From: Haberlea rhodopensis
Taxonomy: Eukaryota > Streptophyta > Magnoliopsida > Lamiales > Gesneriaceae
DNA length: 64,000 nucleotides
NCBI GenBank assembly: GCA_907163345.1
Contig: CAJQUN010000042.1
Coordinates: 2,151,043-2,215,042, forward strand
Reading direction: 5' to 3'
The position numbers and the translations under genes are program-made. Each line of letters begins with the position of its first letter. Within the stretch, counting starts at the first letter, position 1. The notes under the pieces are model-generated. The model did not search any database. It was given only the letters and a program-made list of their open reading frames with translations, and was not told the DNA's origin. This document shows positions 11,190 through 23,278 of this stretch, piece by piece.

Positions 11190-11441
11190 GAAAGAGTATA
11201 TATAATAAAAACAAGGGCGAAGAACTTACAGAAAAATCTATGCGGATGGAGCGGAAGGAGACGAAGAAAGGAAAAGTAATGCGAATGAGATATGGGGTTT
11301 GATTTATAGGCATCCAGAGGATTGGGCCGCTAGGGCCAGGCCCATTTCAATGGCCAGGATCGAGGGAGTTCAAACGTCTCGGTTGTAGATGTTGACGCGT
11401 GGCAGCTACGTCAATTAGCCGTACATCAACGGTCACATCCT
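11190..11441. other. Spacer between antisense ORF and LTR
   Basis: Contains a TATATATAATAAAA stretch just upstream of the minus-strand ORF (11197-11210), too close to it to serve as a normal core promoter, and a long purine-rich stretch (about 11236-11296) that could be a degenerate polypurine tract for the plus-strand element. Confidence 0.3.
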
Positions 11442-12321
11442 GTTGACACCCTGTCTTGTCAGGGGTTAAGAATTTGAATTGACAGCTCGGTTCAAGCCTC
11501 GATCTAAGCATAGTCGAGAACAGCGTTACTCTAGCTCGACTAAGAGGGGATACTCATGATATCCGGGTATCATGAGACAGCCCGATCTTGGCTTTACTCG
11601 AGCATAAACTCATCCAGAAGTGCTCAGCCCGGGAGGAATATTCACGGACGCGCTCCCGGGCGGCCGTTAAGAACAGGTCGGGGTAAATTGCTTACACTAG
11701 TAGTCAGCTCGGGATATATATGCACGGGTCGGTTGCATTCCTAATCAGTACGCTCAGCTCAGGAAGTGTTTTCAGCCCTACTGGGTCGGATCAGAGAGCA
11801 CGGGCTATTAGCCCGACCTTACACTTTTATCTTGGCCTCCCCTACAGAGTTCGGGAGGATACTTTGGACACTAGTGTGGTCCTCTACCCGGGAAGCATAT
11901 AACTGAATTTTGTCTCATTAAGGGACACCTGGCTGAAGGGACCAATCATATCATGACTAATGTTTGGAGAATATTATCTGGTAATTATTGGAATCCCATA
12001 GGTAGTGCGCTATACACGGGTACAGTGTTTGTCGGTGGTCCCCCCAGGTACCAACCGGACACGATAGGGGCATCTTTTCTCTCGCCGTCCCATATATATA
12101 TGAGGGGCATCAGCTGGGAAAGGCATTCTTTGGGCCCCGCAAATTTCCAGATAAACGTGCATTCCTACTTAAAAAAAAGGATCCTGATTTGACCATCGGA
12201 GGGACCCCGCCGGAGATCACTCTCTGGCCTCCCTCTAATCTTTTATTTTCAGGACCGCTCACTTCCAATAAGGGAGGAGTTATTGTTAGCTAAGATAACC
12301 CATTACAAATCCGAGTTTACA
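11442..12321 (+). repeat. Ty3/gypsy-type LTR (left edge uncertain)
   Basis: The right edge is firm: ...GAGTTTACA is directly followed by a primer site. A TATA box (CATATATATATGAGG, near 12090) lies about 230 bp before that edge, as expected for the U3/R part of an LTR. The left edge is placed at TGTTGACACCCTGTCTTG, the first plausible TGTT; no polypurine tract directly precedes it. No second copy of this LTR is present in the window. Confidence 0.5.
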
Positions 12322-12323
12322 AT

Positions 12324-12340
12324 TGGCGCCGTCTGTGGGA
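12324..12340 (+). other. Primer-binding site of gypsy-like element
   Basis: TGGCGCCGTCTGTGGGA lies three bases after the LTR end. The core TGGCGCC and its position are typical of plant Ty3/gypsy elements that do not use tRNA-Met. Confidence 0.75.
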
Positions 12341-12365
12341 ACTTGAGTATAAGACGTTGATAAAA

Positions 12366-13139
12366 ATGGTAAATAGGCGGAGAACAAATCAGGAGACAAA
12401 TAATGAACAATGGGCACCATCGGTGAATCGAGAGGGGCCACCGCCGACAGCGGGCATAACAGTGGGAGCACTAACTTTCGAACAGCTCACACGCCTCATC
12501 TCGATAACGGTGGAAAAAGCAATGAAGCGAGCTATGGATCAATCTGAGAGCGGCCGGGGGGAGAGTATTCGGGAGAATGAACAGCCCGAACAGGTAGCCA
12601 CATCCCACCCGCCGCCCACGGGAGGCCTCAACCTCGAAGTCGAGGTGGTAGAGTTAAGAAGGGAGGTCAGAGTAATGAAGAAGAGAATCGGAGGGCACTG
12701 TGCTTTGAAAAAGGGTATTCCTTTCTCCCAGGAGATAGTGGAGGAGAAGCTCCCAAACAACTTCCGGCCCCCGAATGCTGGGGAGTATGACGGAAGCACG
12801 GATCCGGAGGAACACTTGGGCAGATTTGAGAACGCTGCCATGTTGCATTGCTATTCAGACCGTTTAAAGTGTAAGGTTTTCGTCACGACATTGGTAAGAC
12901 CAGCCCAGCAATGGTTCAATCAACTCGAACCTTCTTCAATAACCTCTTTCTCGGAGTTTAGCTCGGCTTTCCTTCACCAGTTCACCAGCAGTAAGCGTTA
13001 TAAGAAAACCTCGCTGAGCCTGTTTGAAATGAGACAGACAGAGGGCGAACCCCTTCGAGAATACATCAGGCGCTTTAATGTTGTCAGTCTGGAGGTACCT
13101 GCCTGCCCAGCAGAGATGTTGATCAGCGAGGCAAGATGA
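12366..13139 (+). pseudogene. Truncated Ty3/gypsy gag
   Basis: Starts at ATG 12366 (MVNRRRTNQE), 25 bp after the primer site. Residues of roughly 120-250 match the plant Retrotrans_gag core: YDGSTDPEEHLGRFENAAML, WFNQLEPSSITSF, FTSSKRYKKTSLSLF and GEPLREYIRRFN. The frame closes at TGA after MLISEAR, where a normal gag would continue, so a frameshift or truncation lies there. Homology to gypsy gag fades by about 13190 and no zinc knuckle, protease, RT or integrase follows. It is a 5' fragment of an element whose pol is missing. Confidence 0.75.
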
Positions 13140-13189
13140 AGACCGAACAGAAACGCTTTTTGGGATTCTTGGTGGAGCACACGCTAGAG

Positions 13190-14120
13190 GAGTGAACCAA
13201 TGCAGAAATTGATGATGAAACTCAACCGAGGACATCAAGGTGAAGGGCAGATTCTGGAATTTCAATCAAAATGACGATTCAAGAAAGAACAAGGGATCAA
13301 TATCCATTCTTGAAAGGACTCAATATATGGAGGAAGGGGCTGGGTATTTCTTGGGGAAGTTCTTGGCATCATTGGATGATGGAAAAAGAATTCCAAGAAG
13401 AAATAGCGCTCTACAAATTATTGGAGTGGAGAGGATACTAGGATCGAGGTGGAGCTTCGAGGGTGAGATTAAAGCCGGGAGAAACTGTGGATTCATGGTA
13501 GAATGAGTAGTAGGCTTCAATCTTGGATATGCCTCGTGCCATCGGTTGTTCCGGAGCTTGAACATCGAGTGTTTGAATGAATGAACATTAAGGCAGAGCC
13601 CGTCTTGATTGAGGATATGAATGGTGGTTTGAATAAGTTGTAAAGGTGGAGATTGTTGAAATTAGTGTCAACTCATTCATTTGAAGTGACTGAAAGTGAT
13701 GGTTTGAAGTAGTTGAAGGAAGTCACTTGGTAACCGGGTGACTGGCTTGCATGAAAGATGGTAACATGCTGTACCAGTGACCATCTTTTACCTCTATATA
13801 AAGCATGAAGGCACGGCAGAATAGGGAGGAGGAGAGGCACTAAAAACAGAAAAGAAAATGTGAGGCACACAAGAGATGGAGTGGCACGGCATTGAGTGAG
13901 AGATTGAGAGTTTTTTTTTTTTTGAGGCAAAAGATTTTTGAGGCAAAAGAGAAGTGAATTCATGTGATATACATTGTAATAAATAGAAGTGGATTAGGGG
14001 TGTGAATTCATGTATTGAAAGCCTTGTATTCTCGAGAAGAAATCAATAAAACTCCTCTCGTGGACGTAGGCCGTTGTTTGCCGAACCATATCATTCTTAT
14101 GTCGTTTTCTTGCGTTTTCG
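13190..14120 (+). mobile_element. 3' end of a copia-like LTR element
   Basis: A polypurine tract AAAGGTGGAGAT (13642-13653) is directly followed by TGTTGAAATTAGTG at 13654, a standard LTR start. The LTR has TCTATATAAAGC (about 13793), a possible polyadenylation signal AATAAAA (about 14045) and a CTCGTGGACGTAGGCCG block followed by TGCCGAACCA, which is usual just before the end of copia LTRs. The right edge is not defined. Upstream (13190-13640) is non-coding. The partner LTR and coding region are absent. Confidence 0.55.
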
Positions 14121-15500
14121 TTTATGCATTTTCATTGATGTTCTTGAAGTGATCTCTTGTGTGTGTTGATCATTATTGTGCCTGGAAATCTGAAGTCAAT
14201 GCTGTGTTCGTTATATGTACGTTAAATATGCTATCCAATTCATGGGGAGTTCATGAGTTCGTAAGTGTTCTGTTCGTAGAGCTTGTTCTACCATCTCATG
14301 TTCGAATGGCTGGCAATTGGATTTCTTGATCGGGAAATTGATGGTGTTCAACATAACAAGTCAGCTATTAAATCCGCAAAAATTGAGCTGTTTGTAGCCA
14401 AAATCTCTGAGTCAAGCTCCAGAATCAAGGATCCCCTTGAGACTCAACCTCACATCAAAATTCCCCAAACTGCCCTCCTCTTCTGCAGCCGTGGGTGGTT
14501 TTGGGGGGTATTCTTCTTTTAGGGGTGTCATGGAAGATTGACGGGTTGCCGAGGATGGGTGAAACCCGGCCCGCGCGGGAGGGAGCTTTTGTAGGGAGTT
14601 GGAGCGGAAATCGGTTGCGTTCTCAGGGCTGGGGATGGAGTAGAGAATAAGTAACACCAACGGTAGCGGCGACGGTGCTGGTTAGATTTCAGGTGCGCGG
14701 AATCATTCATTCTGACGTGAGATTGTAGAACTGATGGGTTGGTTTAGATTCCATTTGGAAGACGAAAATAAGATAAAAATTTTCGAGTGTACTTTATGTG
14801 GGAGATATCGAGAACTGTGGAGCAGGATTTTTGGGAATGGAGGATAAAAAAAATTAAAATAAAAATTTTAGGGCAAAAAAATTTATGGGTCAAAATATAA
14901 TTTAAAAGGGGATAAAATATAATTTTTAAGGGGTAAATTACAAATTTTTAGGATAAAATTGCATTTTTTTAAAAACAAAAATGATTCTTTTAAGGTAATT
15001 ATTATTTTTTGGGTAAGTTCACCCTTGATCGAGATCCCATGGTTTGTTTATGTGAGTGGTGTCAGTCGGGTCAAAGGCTTTCTACATAATATAAGAAATT
15101 TAGTAGGATAAAAAAAAGAGATTTAAGTTGGGTTCATGAAATTAAATATCGAGCTATAACATAAAAGGAACTTGTATTTTAGATGAAATTTTTAATTTGA
15201 TTTGCAAAATATATAAAAATTTATATAAAGTTGCAAATTTCAAAAGAAATTTGAATATCTATAACTGATACTATATTCCACATTTTAAACCAACTTGTGT
15301 GTGTGTGTGATGTATTTGAATTTAATAAATAATATAATTAAAATTTCATGTGATTATTTTCGAAGTAATATTGATTCGACTTCATATTTCATGTATATTT
15401 TATTTTATTTTATTTTATCCATATATATTTTAGCCTATTTGTTAGAATCTAGAGTCCATAAAACATGTGACTCACATTCCTTTTCCTACAAGGATTAGAA
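14121..15500. other. Mostly non-coding stretch upstream of B3 copy 2
   Basis: 14121-14400 has no recognisable feature. 14412-14660 has a GC-richer open frame (listed separately). 14760-15500 is AT-rich, with a (GT)n run near 15296-15310 and ATTTT repeats near 15396-15418. This is the likely distal promoter area of the B3 gene. Confidence 0.5.
14412..14660 (-). other. Possible first exon of an unidentified minus-strand gene
   Basis: An 82-codon minus-strand frame in a locally GC-rich patch, with Ser/Arg/Pro-rich N-terminal residues (KLPPARAGFHPSSATRQSS) reminiscent of an organelle transit peptide, then LKEEYPPKPPTAAEEEG. No continuing exon is found and no family is recognised. Confidence 0.2.
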
Positions 15501-15516
15501 TTCCCAGGTTAAACTC

Positions 15517-15525
15517 TATATATAT
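15517..15525 (+). promoter_or_regulatory. TATA box of B3 gene copy 2
   Basis: TATATATAT in CTCTATATATATCACATG. It lies about 80 bp before the ATG at 15607, so transcription would begin near 15550. An in-frame ATG at 15529 is only four bases after this box and therefore cannot be in the mRNA. Confidence 0.6.
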
Positions 15526-15606
15526 CACATGCACTGCCCTCTTTTCTTATTCATTTGCATCATACGAACACAAAAAAAAAAATCTGCATACAATTGTGTT
15601 AGCGCT

Positions 15607-16446
15607 ATGGCAATCGAGAAAGATTCATTTTCATCAAAAAATAGGGCCAAGGCCAAGATCGATGATACTACTGAAGCAAGCAATAGTGCAAAACTGCAAG
15701 GAATGGGAGAGGATTTTAAGATTTTCGATGATCCGACATCATCATCATCTGTTCCGAGTAATCGTAATACTTCTGGTGAGAAGAAACAACCATCAGAATC
15801 ACTCAAGATTAAGCCAGTCAAAAATAAGAAAGTCAATAAACCAGATATTGTAAAGTTATTCGGAGTGGTCATCCATGTTTCAACAAATGCCAAGTCCGTA
15901 AAACCTCACAATCCACAGCCTTTGCGTTGTTTCAATCCAAACACAAAACAATTCATCCCAAGACAATCTCGTAATTCTCTCGATCATTGTGTTGTGGATA
16001 CGACCTTGAGGTTGGGTATTGAACCACAAACCCTGGAGAATTTCTCAAGACTTTTGCAAAACATAGAGGCTCAATCTGGTGTCAGACCAGTCTTGCTGTA
16101 TCAGAAAATTCTAACAAAATCTGATGTCTCGTCAAACCTCAACAGGCTTTTCATCACCCAAATCAAAGAACTGATGGGATTTTTGAGAGATGACGAGAGG
16201 AGACGCGTTGAAGACAATGACAAAAACATATGGTTGGATGTTTTGGCTATGGATCCAACAGGTGAAAGCTATGAGTTGCACTTGAAAAGGTGGCACAGCT
16301 TGAACATAGTTGTCATTAACGGGAGAGGCTGGAACACATTGGTTCTTAAAAATGGCTTGAAGGCAGGACATTTGATTGAACTATGGGCTTTTAGAGAACA
16401 AGATACTAAATTTCGGGTGGCTATGAATTTTAAGAATGTTAATTGA
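15607..16446 (+). CDS. B3 domain-containing protein (DUF313 type), complete copy 2
   Basis: A single-exon frame of 279 codons from ATG 15607 (GCTATGGCA context) to TGA 16444-16446. The frame is open further up to 15529, but the TATA box position makes 15607 the likely start. Residues 1-85 are Ser/Lys-rich and disordered with a basic patch (KIKPVKNKKVNKPD) that could act as a nuclear signal. Residues about 166-275 form a DUF313-type B3 fold: KILTKSDVSSNLNRL, then LDVLAMDPTGESYELHLKRW, then GWNTLVLKNGLKAGHLIELW. The family consists of plant B3 proteins thought to bind DNA; most are uncharacterised. Length and architecture are normal, so the gene looks intact. It shares every residue with the partial copy at 1-669. 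Confidence 0.88.
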   Translation: MAIEKDSFSSKNRAKAKIDDTTEASNSAKLQGMGEDFKIFDDPTSSSSVPSNRNTSGEKKQPSESLKIKPVKNKKVNKPDIVKLFGVVIHVSTNAKSVKPHNPQPLRCFNPNTKQFIPRQSRNSLDHCVVDTTLRLGIEPQTLENFSRLLQNIEAQSGVRPVLLYQKILTKSDVSSNLNRLFITQIKELMGFLRDDERRRVEDNDKNIWLDVLAMDPTGESYELHLKRWHSLNIVVINGRGWNTLVLKNGLKAGHLIELWAFREQDTKFRVAMNFKNVN

Positions 16447-16689
16447 TTTACGAGCAATTGGAGTGCATGCAACAATGTGGATCGTCTCATAATAGAACCA
16501 ACCAAGTATCTACTAGAATGGGAGCAATGCAGATCAATTAGGACTTACTTTTTGTTAGTAGTCAAGAATAATAAATTGATCCAGTCCTTTTTTCGTCTCT
16601 ATTTTCTGTAAATCAAATTTCTTAGTAACAGAATCTTTGCGAATATGGTCCATGGATTGGGTTATTTTATTTACTCATATTAATAAAAT

Positions 16690-17048
16690 TAGAGGTGTTA
16701 AAACGTGTCCAACCCACCAACCCAAACGAGTTCACCTGTTTAAGCCCATCTCCAGGTGGGTTGAAAGCCTCCAACCCAACACAACCCAACCCAATCCGAG
16801 GTGGGTCGTGGGATAGGCGGGCCAACCTGCCAAAAAAATTAAAAAAATTAAAAATTTATTTTTATTAAATTTTAATGATTAAAATTATTAAATAAATTAT
16901 TAATAAATCATATTTTTATTAATTAATTCAACTTTATTATAAATTAATTAATTGACCAAACTGCCGGTCAACCCACCCAAACCGCCAACCCAAATGGTGC
17001 GGATTGGATTAGGCCAATCCGACGGAACCAACCCCCTTGACAGCTCTA
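16690..17048. mobile_element. hAT-type MITE, copy 2
   Basis: The same insertion as at 913-1272, same site and orientation, flanked by AATAAAAT (16682-16689, 17049-17056). It was therefore present before the locus was duplicated. It has several substitutions near its right end, more than the neighbouring coding sequence. Confidence 0.8.
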
Positions 17049-18069
17049 AATAAAATAGTAGCCCAACCGACGAGCCCAACCCATTTCGACAGCCTAAATA
17101 AAATAGTAGTTGCTTCAACTTTGTTATTTGACATATCTATTTTTCTGTTTTAACTTAATAAATTAAATTAAATTCATTATTTCAAACAAAGATAAGTATA
17201 ATTTTAATATGATTATAATAAGAAAGTTTTATTTGAACAACATTTAAAGTATTAATCAAAACTGTTTCACAAGATAAGAAAATGCAAAAGACATAGTTCC
17301 TTGCATGACATTAGGGAAAAGTGTGGATGTGAATCTGAGTGATATAAATGGACATGAGGTATATTCCAATGTTCGCAGTAAAGATAGCTGGCTTGGACTA
17401 ATAAATTCAGTGCTGCGCTAAACGAAGCATTTGGTCTCAATATGGCCAAGGGCTGCTGACTTGGGCCTCCAATATTGGAAAACCAAGTGCCCGCAAACAC
17501 CTGCAAAGCAGGACAACATGCTCGCTTTTCTTAGAATTCCAGAAAGAAAACCTATGAACAATATATGTGGATTTGACAAAATGTACAAGCGAGTGTCCTT
17601 ATTTTATCTACTACAACAATTACACAAGTTTCATACATTACTATGAAATGCATTATGTGCATACTGACAGTGATACAATTCTAAAATGAATAGCCAGTCC
17701 TCGATTCATGGTTTAAACACAGTCATCGTACCGTGACCAGGTAATTCGTAATATCAAATAAATAAAACTAAAAATAAGCGTGAGATTCCCCTAATTGTTG
17801 CCACATCATTGTTCACTTCACCTAAGTAATTGAAAAATAATGGGTACGCCTACAACTTTATGGTAGCTCCCAGCTATTTCTCAAACAAAACTTCCCTTCC
17901 ATGTCGGCAACTACAAATTTCAGGATCAATTTCTAAAGTAATCATAGGGATTCAATATTCAATGCAAAACTACAAAGCCAAACTGGTGATAGCCTGGTGG
18001 TAACGTGTAACCTACAAATTGTCTAAACACTGTAGGCAACCTTCGACTGGAGTCAGTGACCTTCGTAGC
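17049..18069. other. 3' spacer of B3 copy 2
   Basis: Homologous to 1273-2752 plus 3765-3809 but lacking the 517 bp of 1948-2464 and the 1005-bp hAT element. The frame of 1491-1730 recurs at 17267-17506 (minus) unchanged. The empty hAT target CCTACAAA is at 18011-18018. Just before element E copy 2 there are about 20 extra bases relative to copy 1. Confidence 0.65.
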
Positions 18070-18479
18070 TGAAGATTATGGTTGCAAACGAAAGAACATT
18101 ACGCAGGTAGGGATGAAAGAATATTTTGTTTCATCGCATATGTTTTTTATACTTTTACAATTTACAACACCAAATATATAGGAGATATACAAATTATATC
18201 TCAAAAAATCCCATAAAACTAGTAGGAGATAATATCCTACCAAACTTATTTAAATCAAATCCTAACCTAATCAAATCTTTCCATATTATCTACTACGCTA
18301 CCCCTCAAGTTGGTGAATAAATATCTATAATTCTCAACTTGCTGACTTGGTCTTCGAACACTTTTCTTTATAGGCCCTTGGTAAAGACATCTGCAACTTG
18401 TAAAGAGCTAGGAACAAGCAGAATGCAAATTTTCACCATCTTCAAGTTTCTCTTTGATGAAATGCTTGTCAATCTCGAT

Positions 18480-21400
18480 GTGTTTGGTCCTCGCGTAGAA
18501 CAGGATTGTGAACAATACTAATAACTGCTTTATTATCACAGTATAGTTTTATTGGAAAGTTTACAATCCTGTTAAGTTCTTCCATTACTCTTTTTAGTCA
18601 TAGCACTTCACGTACTCCTTGAGCCGTGGACCTGAATTCAGCTTTTGCACTACTTCTGGCAACAACACTTTGTTTTTTACCAAGTCACCAAGTTTCCCCA
18701 TACGAATGTGCAATAACCTGAGGTAGATACACAATCGATAATTGAGCTTGCTCAGTCTGCATAAGTGTAAACTTCAATTCATCTCATCTGATTTTTTTTT
18801 AAAAAATAGCCCTTCACCCAGAGTTTTTTTAATATCTGAGAATGCGATATACAGCTTCAAGGTGTTCTCCAACAAGTGAGTGCATGAACTGGCTTACCAA
18901 GCTGATTGTGAATGCAATATCAGGTCGTGCGTGAGAGAGATATATCAATTTTCCAACCAACCTTTGATAACTCCCATCTACTGGATTCCCATCCTTGATG
19001 TCTCCTAATTTAGCATTTGCTTCTATCGGTGTATCTGACGGTTTGCATCCATTCATTCCAGTTTCTTTTAGGAGATCCTGTACTTTCTTTGGGAAACCAT
19101 GATTCCTTTCTCTGACCTTGCTACCTCCATTCCAAGAAAATATTTAAGTTGCCCCAGTTCTTTCATCGTAAATTCTTTTGCCAACTTCTTCTTTAATTTT
19201 TTCCATCTCTTCCATGTCATCTTCTATTAAGATAATATTATCAACATAAACAATGAATATAGAGATCTTATTTGACTCATATTTTTTTGTGAAGAGTGTA
19301 TGATCAGATTGTCCTTGGTAGTAACCCTGGCTTATAACAAATTTCATGAATCTTTCAAACCATGCTCTGAGATATTGTTTTAGCCCATAAAGAGATTTCT
19401 TTAACTTGCAGACCTTAGAACAAAATTCATTAGTGAACCTCGGAGGTGGTTCCGTGTAGATTTTTTCTTCTAGCTCCCCATTTAAGAATGCATTTTTTAA
19501 ATCCATTTGATCTAGTGGCCAGTCAAGATTTGCAGCAATGGAAAGAAAAACTCGAATTGTGTTGAGTTTAACCACAGATGAAAACATCTCATTATAGTCA
19601 ACTCCATATGTTTGGGTGAATTCTTTGGCAACTAGGCCAGCTTCGTACCGTTCTAGGGACCCATCAGAGTTGTATTTTGTGGTAAGAACCCACTTACATC
19701 CTACCATAGGGTGTTCACTTGGAATCACTCTTCTCCCAAGTAGCATTCTTTTCCAGAGCCCTCATCTCCCTCTTGGATCGCTTCATTCCACTCACGTATT
19801 TTAAGAGCCTTATGCACATTGTTAGGGACACTAATGACATCCATCTGAGAGGTAAAAGAGGCATGGGAAGGTGACAACTTATTATAGGATAAGAAGTTTG
19901 AGAGTGGATGTTTAGTACACATTTGAACACCTTTCCTATGAGCAATAGGGAGATCAATGTCGTTAGGAGAAATCGTTATACCTGCAGTTATTATCGAGGA
20001 TTCATCGTGTGTTGCAGGATTAGGCACTTGAGTAGAGTCATGGCTTGGTAGTGAGACAGTGTCTCCCCCATTCGTTGCATCTCTTCTCCTGATATAACAA
20101 ATGTCATATCTTTACTCTCCTATCTTGTATCAGTTGGATTATGATATTGCAATTTGGGTTCAGGGTCCCTAATTATTTTGAATTCAAGACTGAAGTTTTA
20201 TCGTTTAAAAGCCCATCTTCCTTTGTACGACATTTCTCCCCCTAAAGATGAGTCGTATAGTAAGATTGCCCTTCAAAGAAGGTGACATCCATAGAAAAAA
20301 AAAATTTCTCGATATGGGATCAAAGCATTTGTACCCACGTTGGTGTGTAGGATAGCCAACGAAGATACATTTAATGGCTCGGTGCTCCAATTTAGAAAGA
20401 GTCGGATTGTGCTATGGACGAAGGCCAAACTCCCAAAGATGTTGAAGGGAATATTAGTGATAAGGCGTGAAGTGGGGAAGCATTTTTGAAAGATAGCTAA
20501 CAGTGTTTGAAAATTCAAAATTCGTGAGGGTAACCTATTAATTAAGAAGGTAGTTGTCAAAATAGCTTCGCCCCAAAGGTAACTTGGAACTTTAGTGTGG
20601 AAACTAATAGCCCGGGCGACCTCAAGGAGATGCTTCTTCTTCCTTTCACGAACTTTGATGTATTATACCGTGATGAGTAAAAAAATTACCCAAGAGGTGA
20701 TTAAAATATTCTTTGTCATTATCACTCCGAAAATTTTTAATATTCGTTTAAAATTGAGTCTTAATCATTTTGAAAAAAATTTGAAATATTATTCTTGCAT
20801 CAGACTTGTCTTTCAAAAGAAATACCCAGGTCATCTGAAAATGATCATCAATAAATGTTATGAACCATTGTTTTTCAGAAAGAGTTTTAATTTTGCAAGG
20901 ACCCCAAACATTACTATGGATTAAAGTAAATGGGGCAGATTTTTTATAAGGTTGATAGGGGAATATAGAACGATGATGTTTGGCCAATTCACATGATTCA
21001 GAACATAAATCAAGAATATTTTTATTGATGAATAACTTGGGAAACAATCTTTATAAATAAGTAAAATTAGGGTGACCCACGACAATGCCATAAAATAATA
21101 TCACTGACAGTTGAAGTAGACACAGAGTGAAGAAGATGATGACCATCAACTTTGTCCAAGAAAGAATGAGCATCGAAGAGATAGAGACCACCGTCCTGTC
21201 TAGCATTGCCAATCATATTCCCCGAGGCTATATCATGAAATTCACAATGAGAAGAAAAAAACGTAAATGCGACAGTGAAGATCATGGGTTAACTTGCTAA
21301 TGGATAGTAGATTATAAGATAGTAGGGGAAAATGACGTGGAAACTGAGATTGATCTTTTCCCTGCCACCGAAGCTAGATAACATCGGCCATCTTAACCCG

Positions 21401-22616
21401 TTGGTTCCCAGCGCAGGGTACATAGGAGGAAAAATATTGAGAAGACCCTGTCATGTGGTCTGTAGCACATGAATCTAAAATCCAGAAGCTGTTAGAAGTG
21501 GTGTTGGCTACACTAATAGTGGAGATACTTGTTTTTGCTAGAGAACATGAGGAAGATTGTTGGATGAACCCATACATGTCTCTAATAGTTTGTACAAGTG
21601 CTCTAACTGATCCTTGGTGAAGGGAAGAGAGCCAGAAGGAGTTGATTAGAACCAGAGTTGTTTGCACTTGTTTTGAAGAGCTTGTCCTCCGTTATTAGGC
21701 ATTTCTGATTTTTTCTTGAGGTGTGCTGGTCGACCATGAATTTCCCAGCATGCCTCAATGGTATGCCATGGTTTTTTACACTTTTCACACCACAGTTTTT
21801 ACTTTCCATCTCGTCGAGAGAAGTCGGATGCAGAGTCCCTGGTGACAAGTTCCGAACCTTCAATGTTCAGCAGTGTTTCATTGCGTCTTAGCATAACATG
21901 ACGACATGCTTCTTCACGTCGGATGTCAAAGAAGAATTCTCGAATATTGGCCAAGGGTTTGCGTCCCAATATACAGCCACGAACCTCGTCTAGATCTTTG
22001 TTGAGACCCACGAGGAAAACAAACACTCTGTTGCATTCAATTTTTTTCTTGTAAAGCGAACCATCTTTCGGATTTTCCCATTCATCAACGTCAAGAAGAT
22101 CAAGTTCTTGCCAAATACTCATTAGATCATTGTAATAGGTGGTGACATCCCTATTACCTTGTTGAATCTGCCACATATAAAAGTTGACTCATACAGTTGA
22201 GAATAGTTTTCCAGATCCAAATATGTATCACGAATAGTATCCTATACTTCTAGTGTGGTGGGCAGGAACATAAATGGTTTGGCAAGAGATTGATCTATGG
22301 AATTAAGAAACCACGCCATGATCTTTGAATCCGCCGATTGCCATTGCCCATACATCGCATCAGTGGAAGGGGGTGGTTTTGTATCGCCATTCAGATGGCC
22401 AAGTTTACTCTTTCCATCAATCACTAACCGCACGAATCGTGCCCAATCAAGGTAGTTCTTACCATTGAATTTGTGCATCATGATGTGTAGGTTTGAATCA
22501 GAAATAAGGGGACTGGCCAATTGGGAGGATGTACCAAAACCATATTTTCCGTCGCCTGATGTAGTTGACATTGAGGATTCGCCGTCGGTGCCCATCAACG
22601 CGGTTGCGTAATTCAT
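18480..22616 (-). pseudogene. gag-pol of copia E copy 2, multiply broken
   Basis: ATG at 22616 opens gag (MNYATALMGTDGESS). It reads FNGKNYLDWARFVRL, where copy 1 has a stop, but shares the stop after TTLEV. Protease motif LDSCATDHMTG lies near 21460, integrase fragments 21050-20270, RT near 19746-19144 (MDLKNAFLNGELEEKIY; active site YVDN as in copy 1) and an RNase H remnant below 19056. Frameshifts separate most pieces. Shared lesions show common descent from one dead insertion. Confidence 0.8.
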
Positions 22617-22750
22617 GCCCAGTAATTAGGGCTCTAATACCATGAAGATTTTTAGTTGCAAACCAAAGAACATTGCGGCAGGTTTAGGGATGAAGAATAT
22701 TTTATTTCATCACATATGTTTTTTATACTTTTACAATTTACAATTGTACC

Positions 22751-23208
22751 TGTTGGGAAAATAGCGCAATATTTTCTGGTCAGGTATGTGGGAGCAAAAA
22801 TAAATGCGGAATAAATAACACAAGATTTACGTGGTTCGGCAAAATAAGCCTACGTCCTCGGGGCTGCTGCAGATCTGTACTGAAGAAAAATTACAAGTGT
22901 TTACAAACACTGACAACACTTAATCTGAAAAACACTCAGAAAATTATACAACAATTTTCTCTCTAGTAATTTTTTTTTGTTTGCACTATGTTTCTCTCTA
23001 ATTTTGGTGTGTAAGATTTCTGAATGAATTACATAACAATTTATAGAAAATTGTTCACGAATTATTCCCTGAAATTCAACACGCATGCTCCAAAAGTCTT
23101 CAATCAAACCTTGCCAATTGCACCGAACTTTGACAAAATTGGCTGAACAACTTTTCTACTTTGTCATTTTGCTTTTATTTCTTCTGTGGGGTACTCTATT
23201 GACTAACA
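22751..23208 (-). repeat. 3' LTR of copia D
   Basis: 458 bp from TGTTGGGAAAATAGCGCAAT to GACTAACA on the plus strand. It matches 37978-38432 and is bordered outside by GTACC and inside by the polypurine tract complement. Confidence 0.9.
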
Positions 23209-23278
23209 ATCTCCCACTTGAAGACTGATCTCAATCTGTCTTCACACCTCGATCAATGCAGCAGCCTCTTCTGGTTTG

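Noticed and set aside
11442..12321. The gypsy-like LTR as one of a pair in the window
   Set aside because: I looked for a second copy of its end sequences in the rest of the window and found none.
12539..12841. Minus-strand frame opposite the gypsy gag
   Set aside because: It overlaps a clear Retrotrans_gag frame and has no recognisable domain.
15529..15606. Upstream in-frame ATG adding 26 residues (MHCPLFLFICIIRT...) to the B3 protein
   Set aside because: It lies four bases after the TATA box, so it would be outside the mRNA; the hydrophobic extension would also be odd for a nuclear protein.
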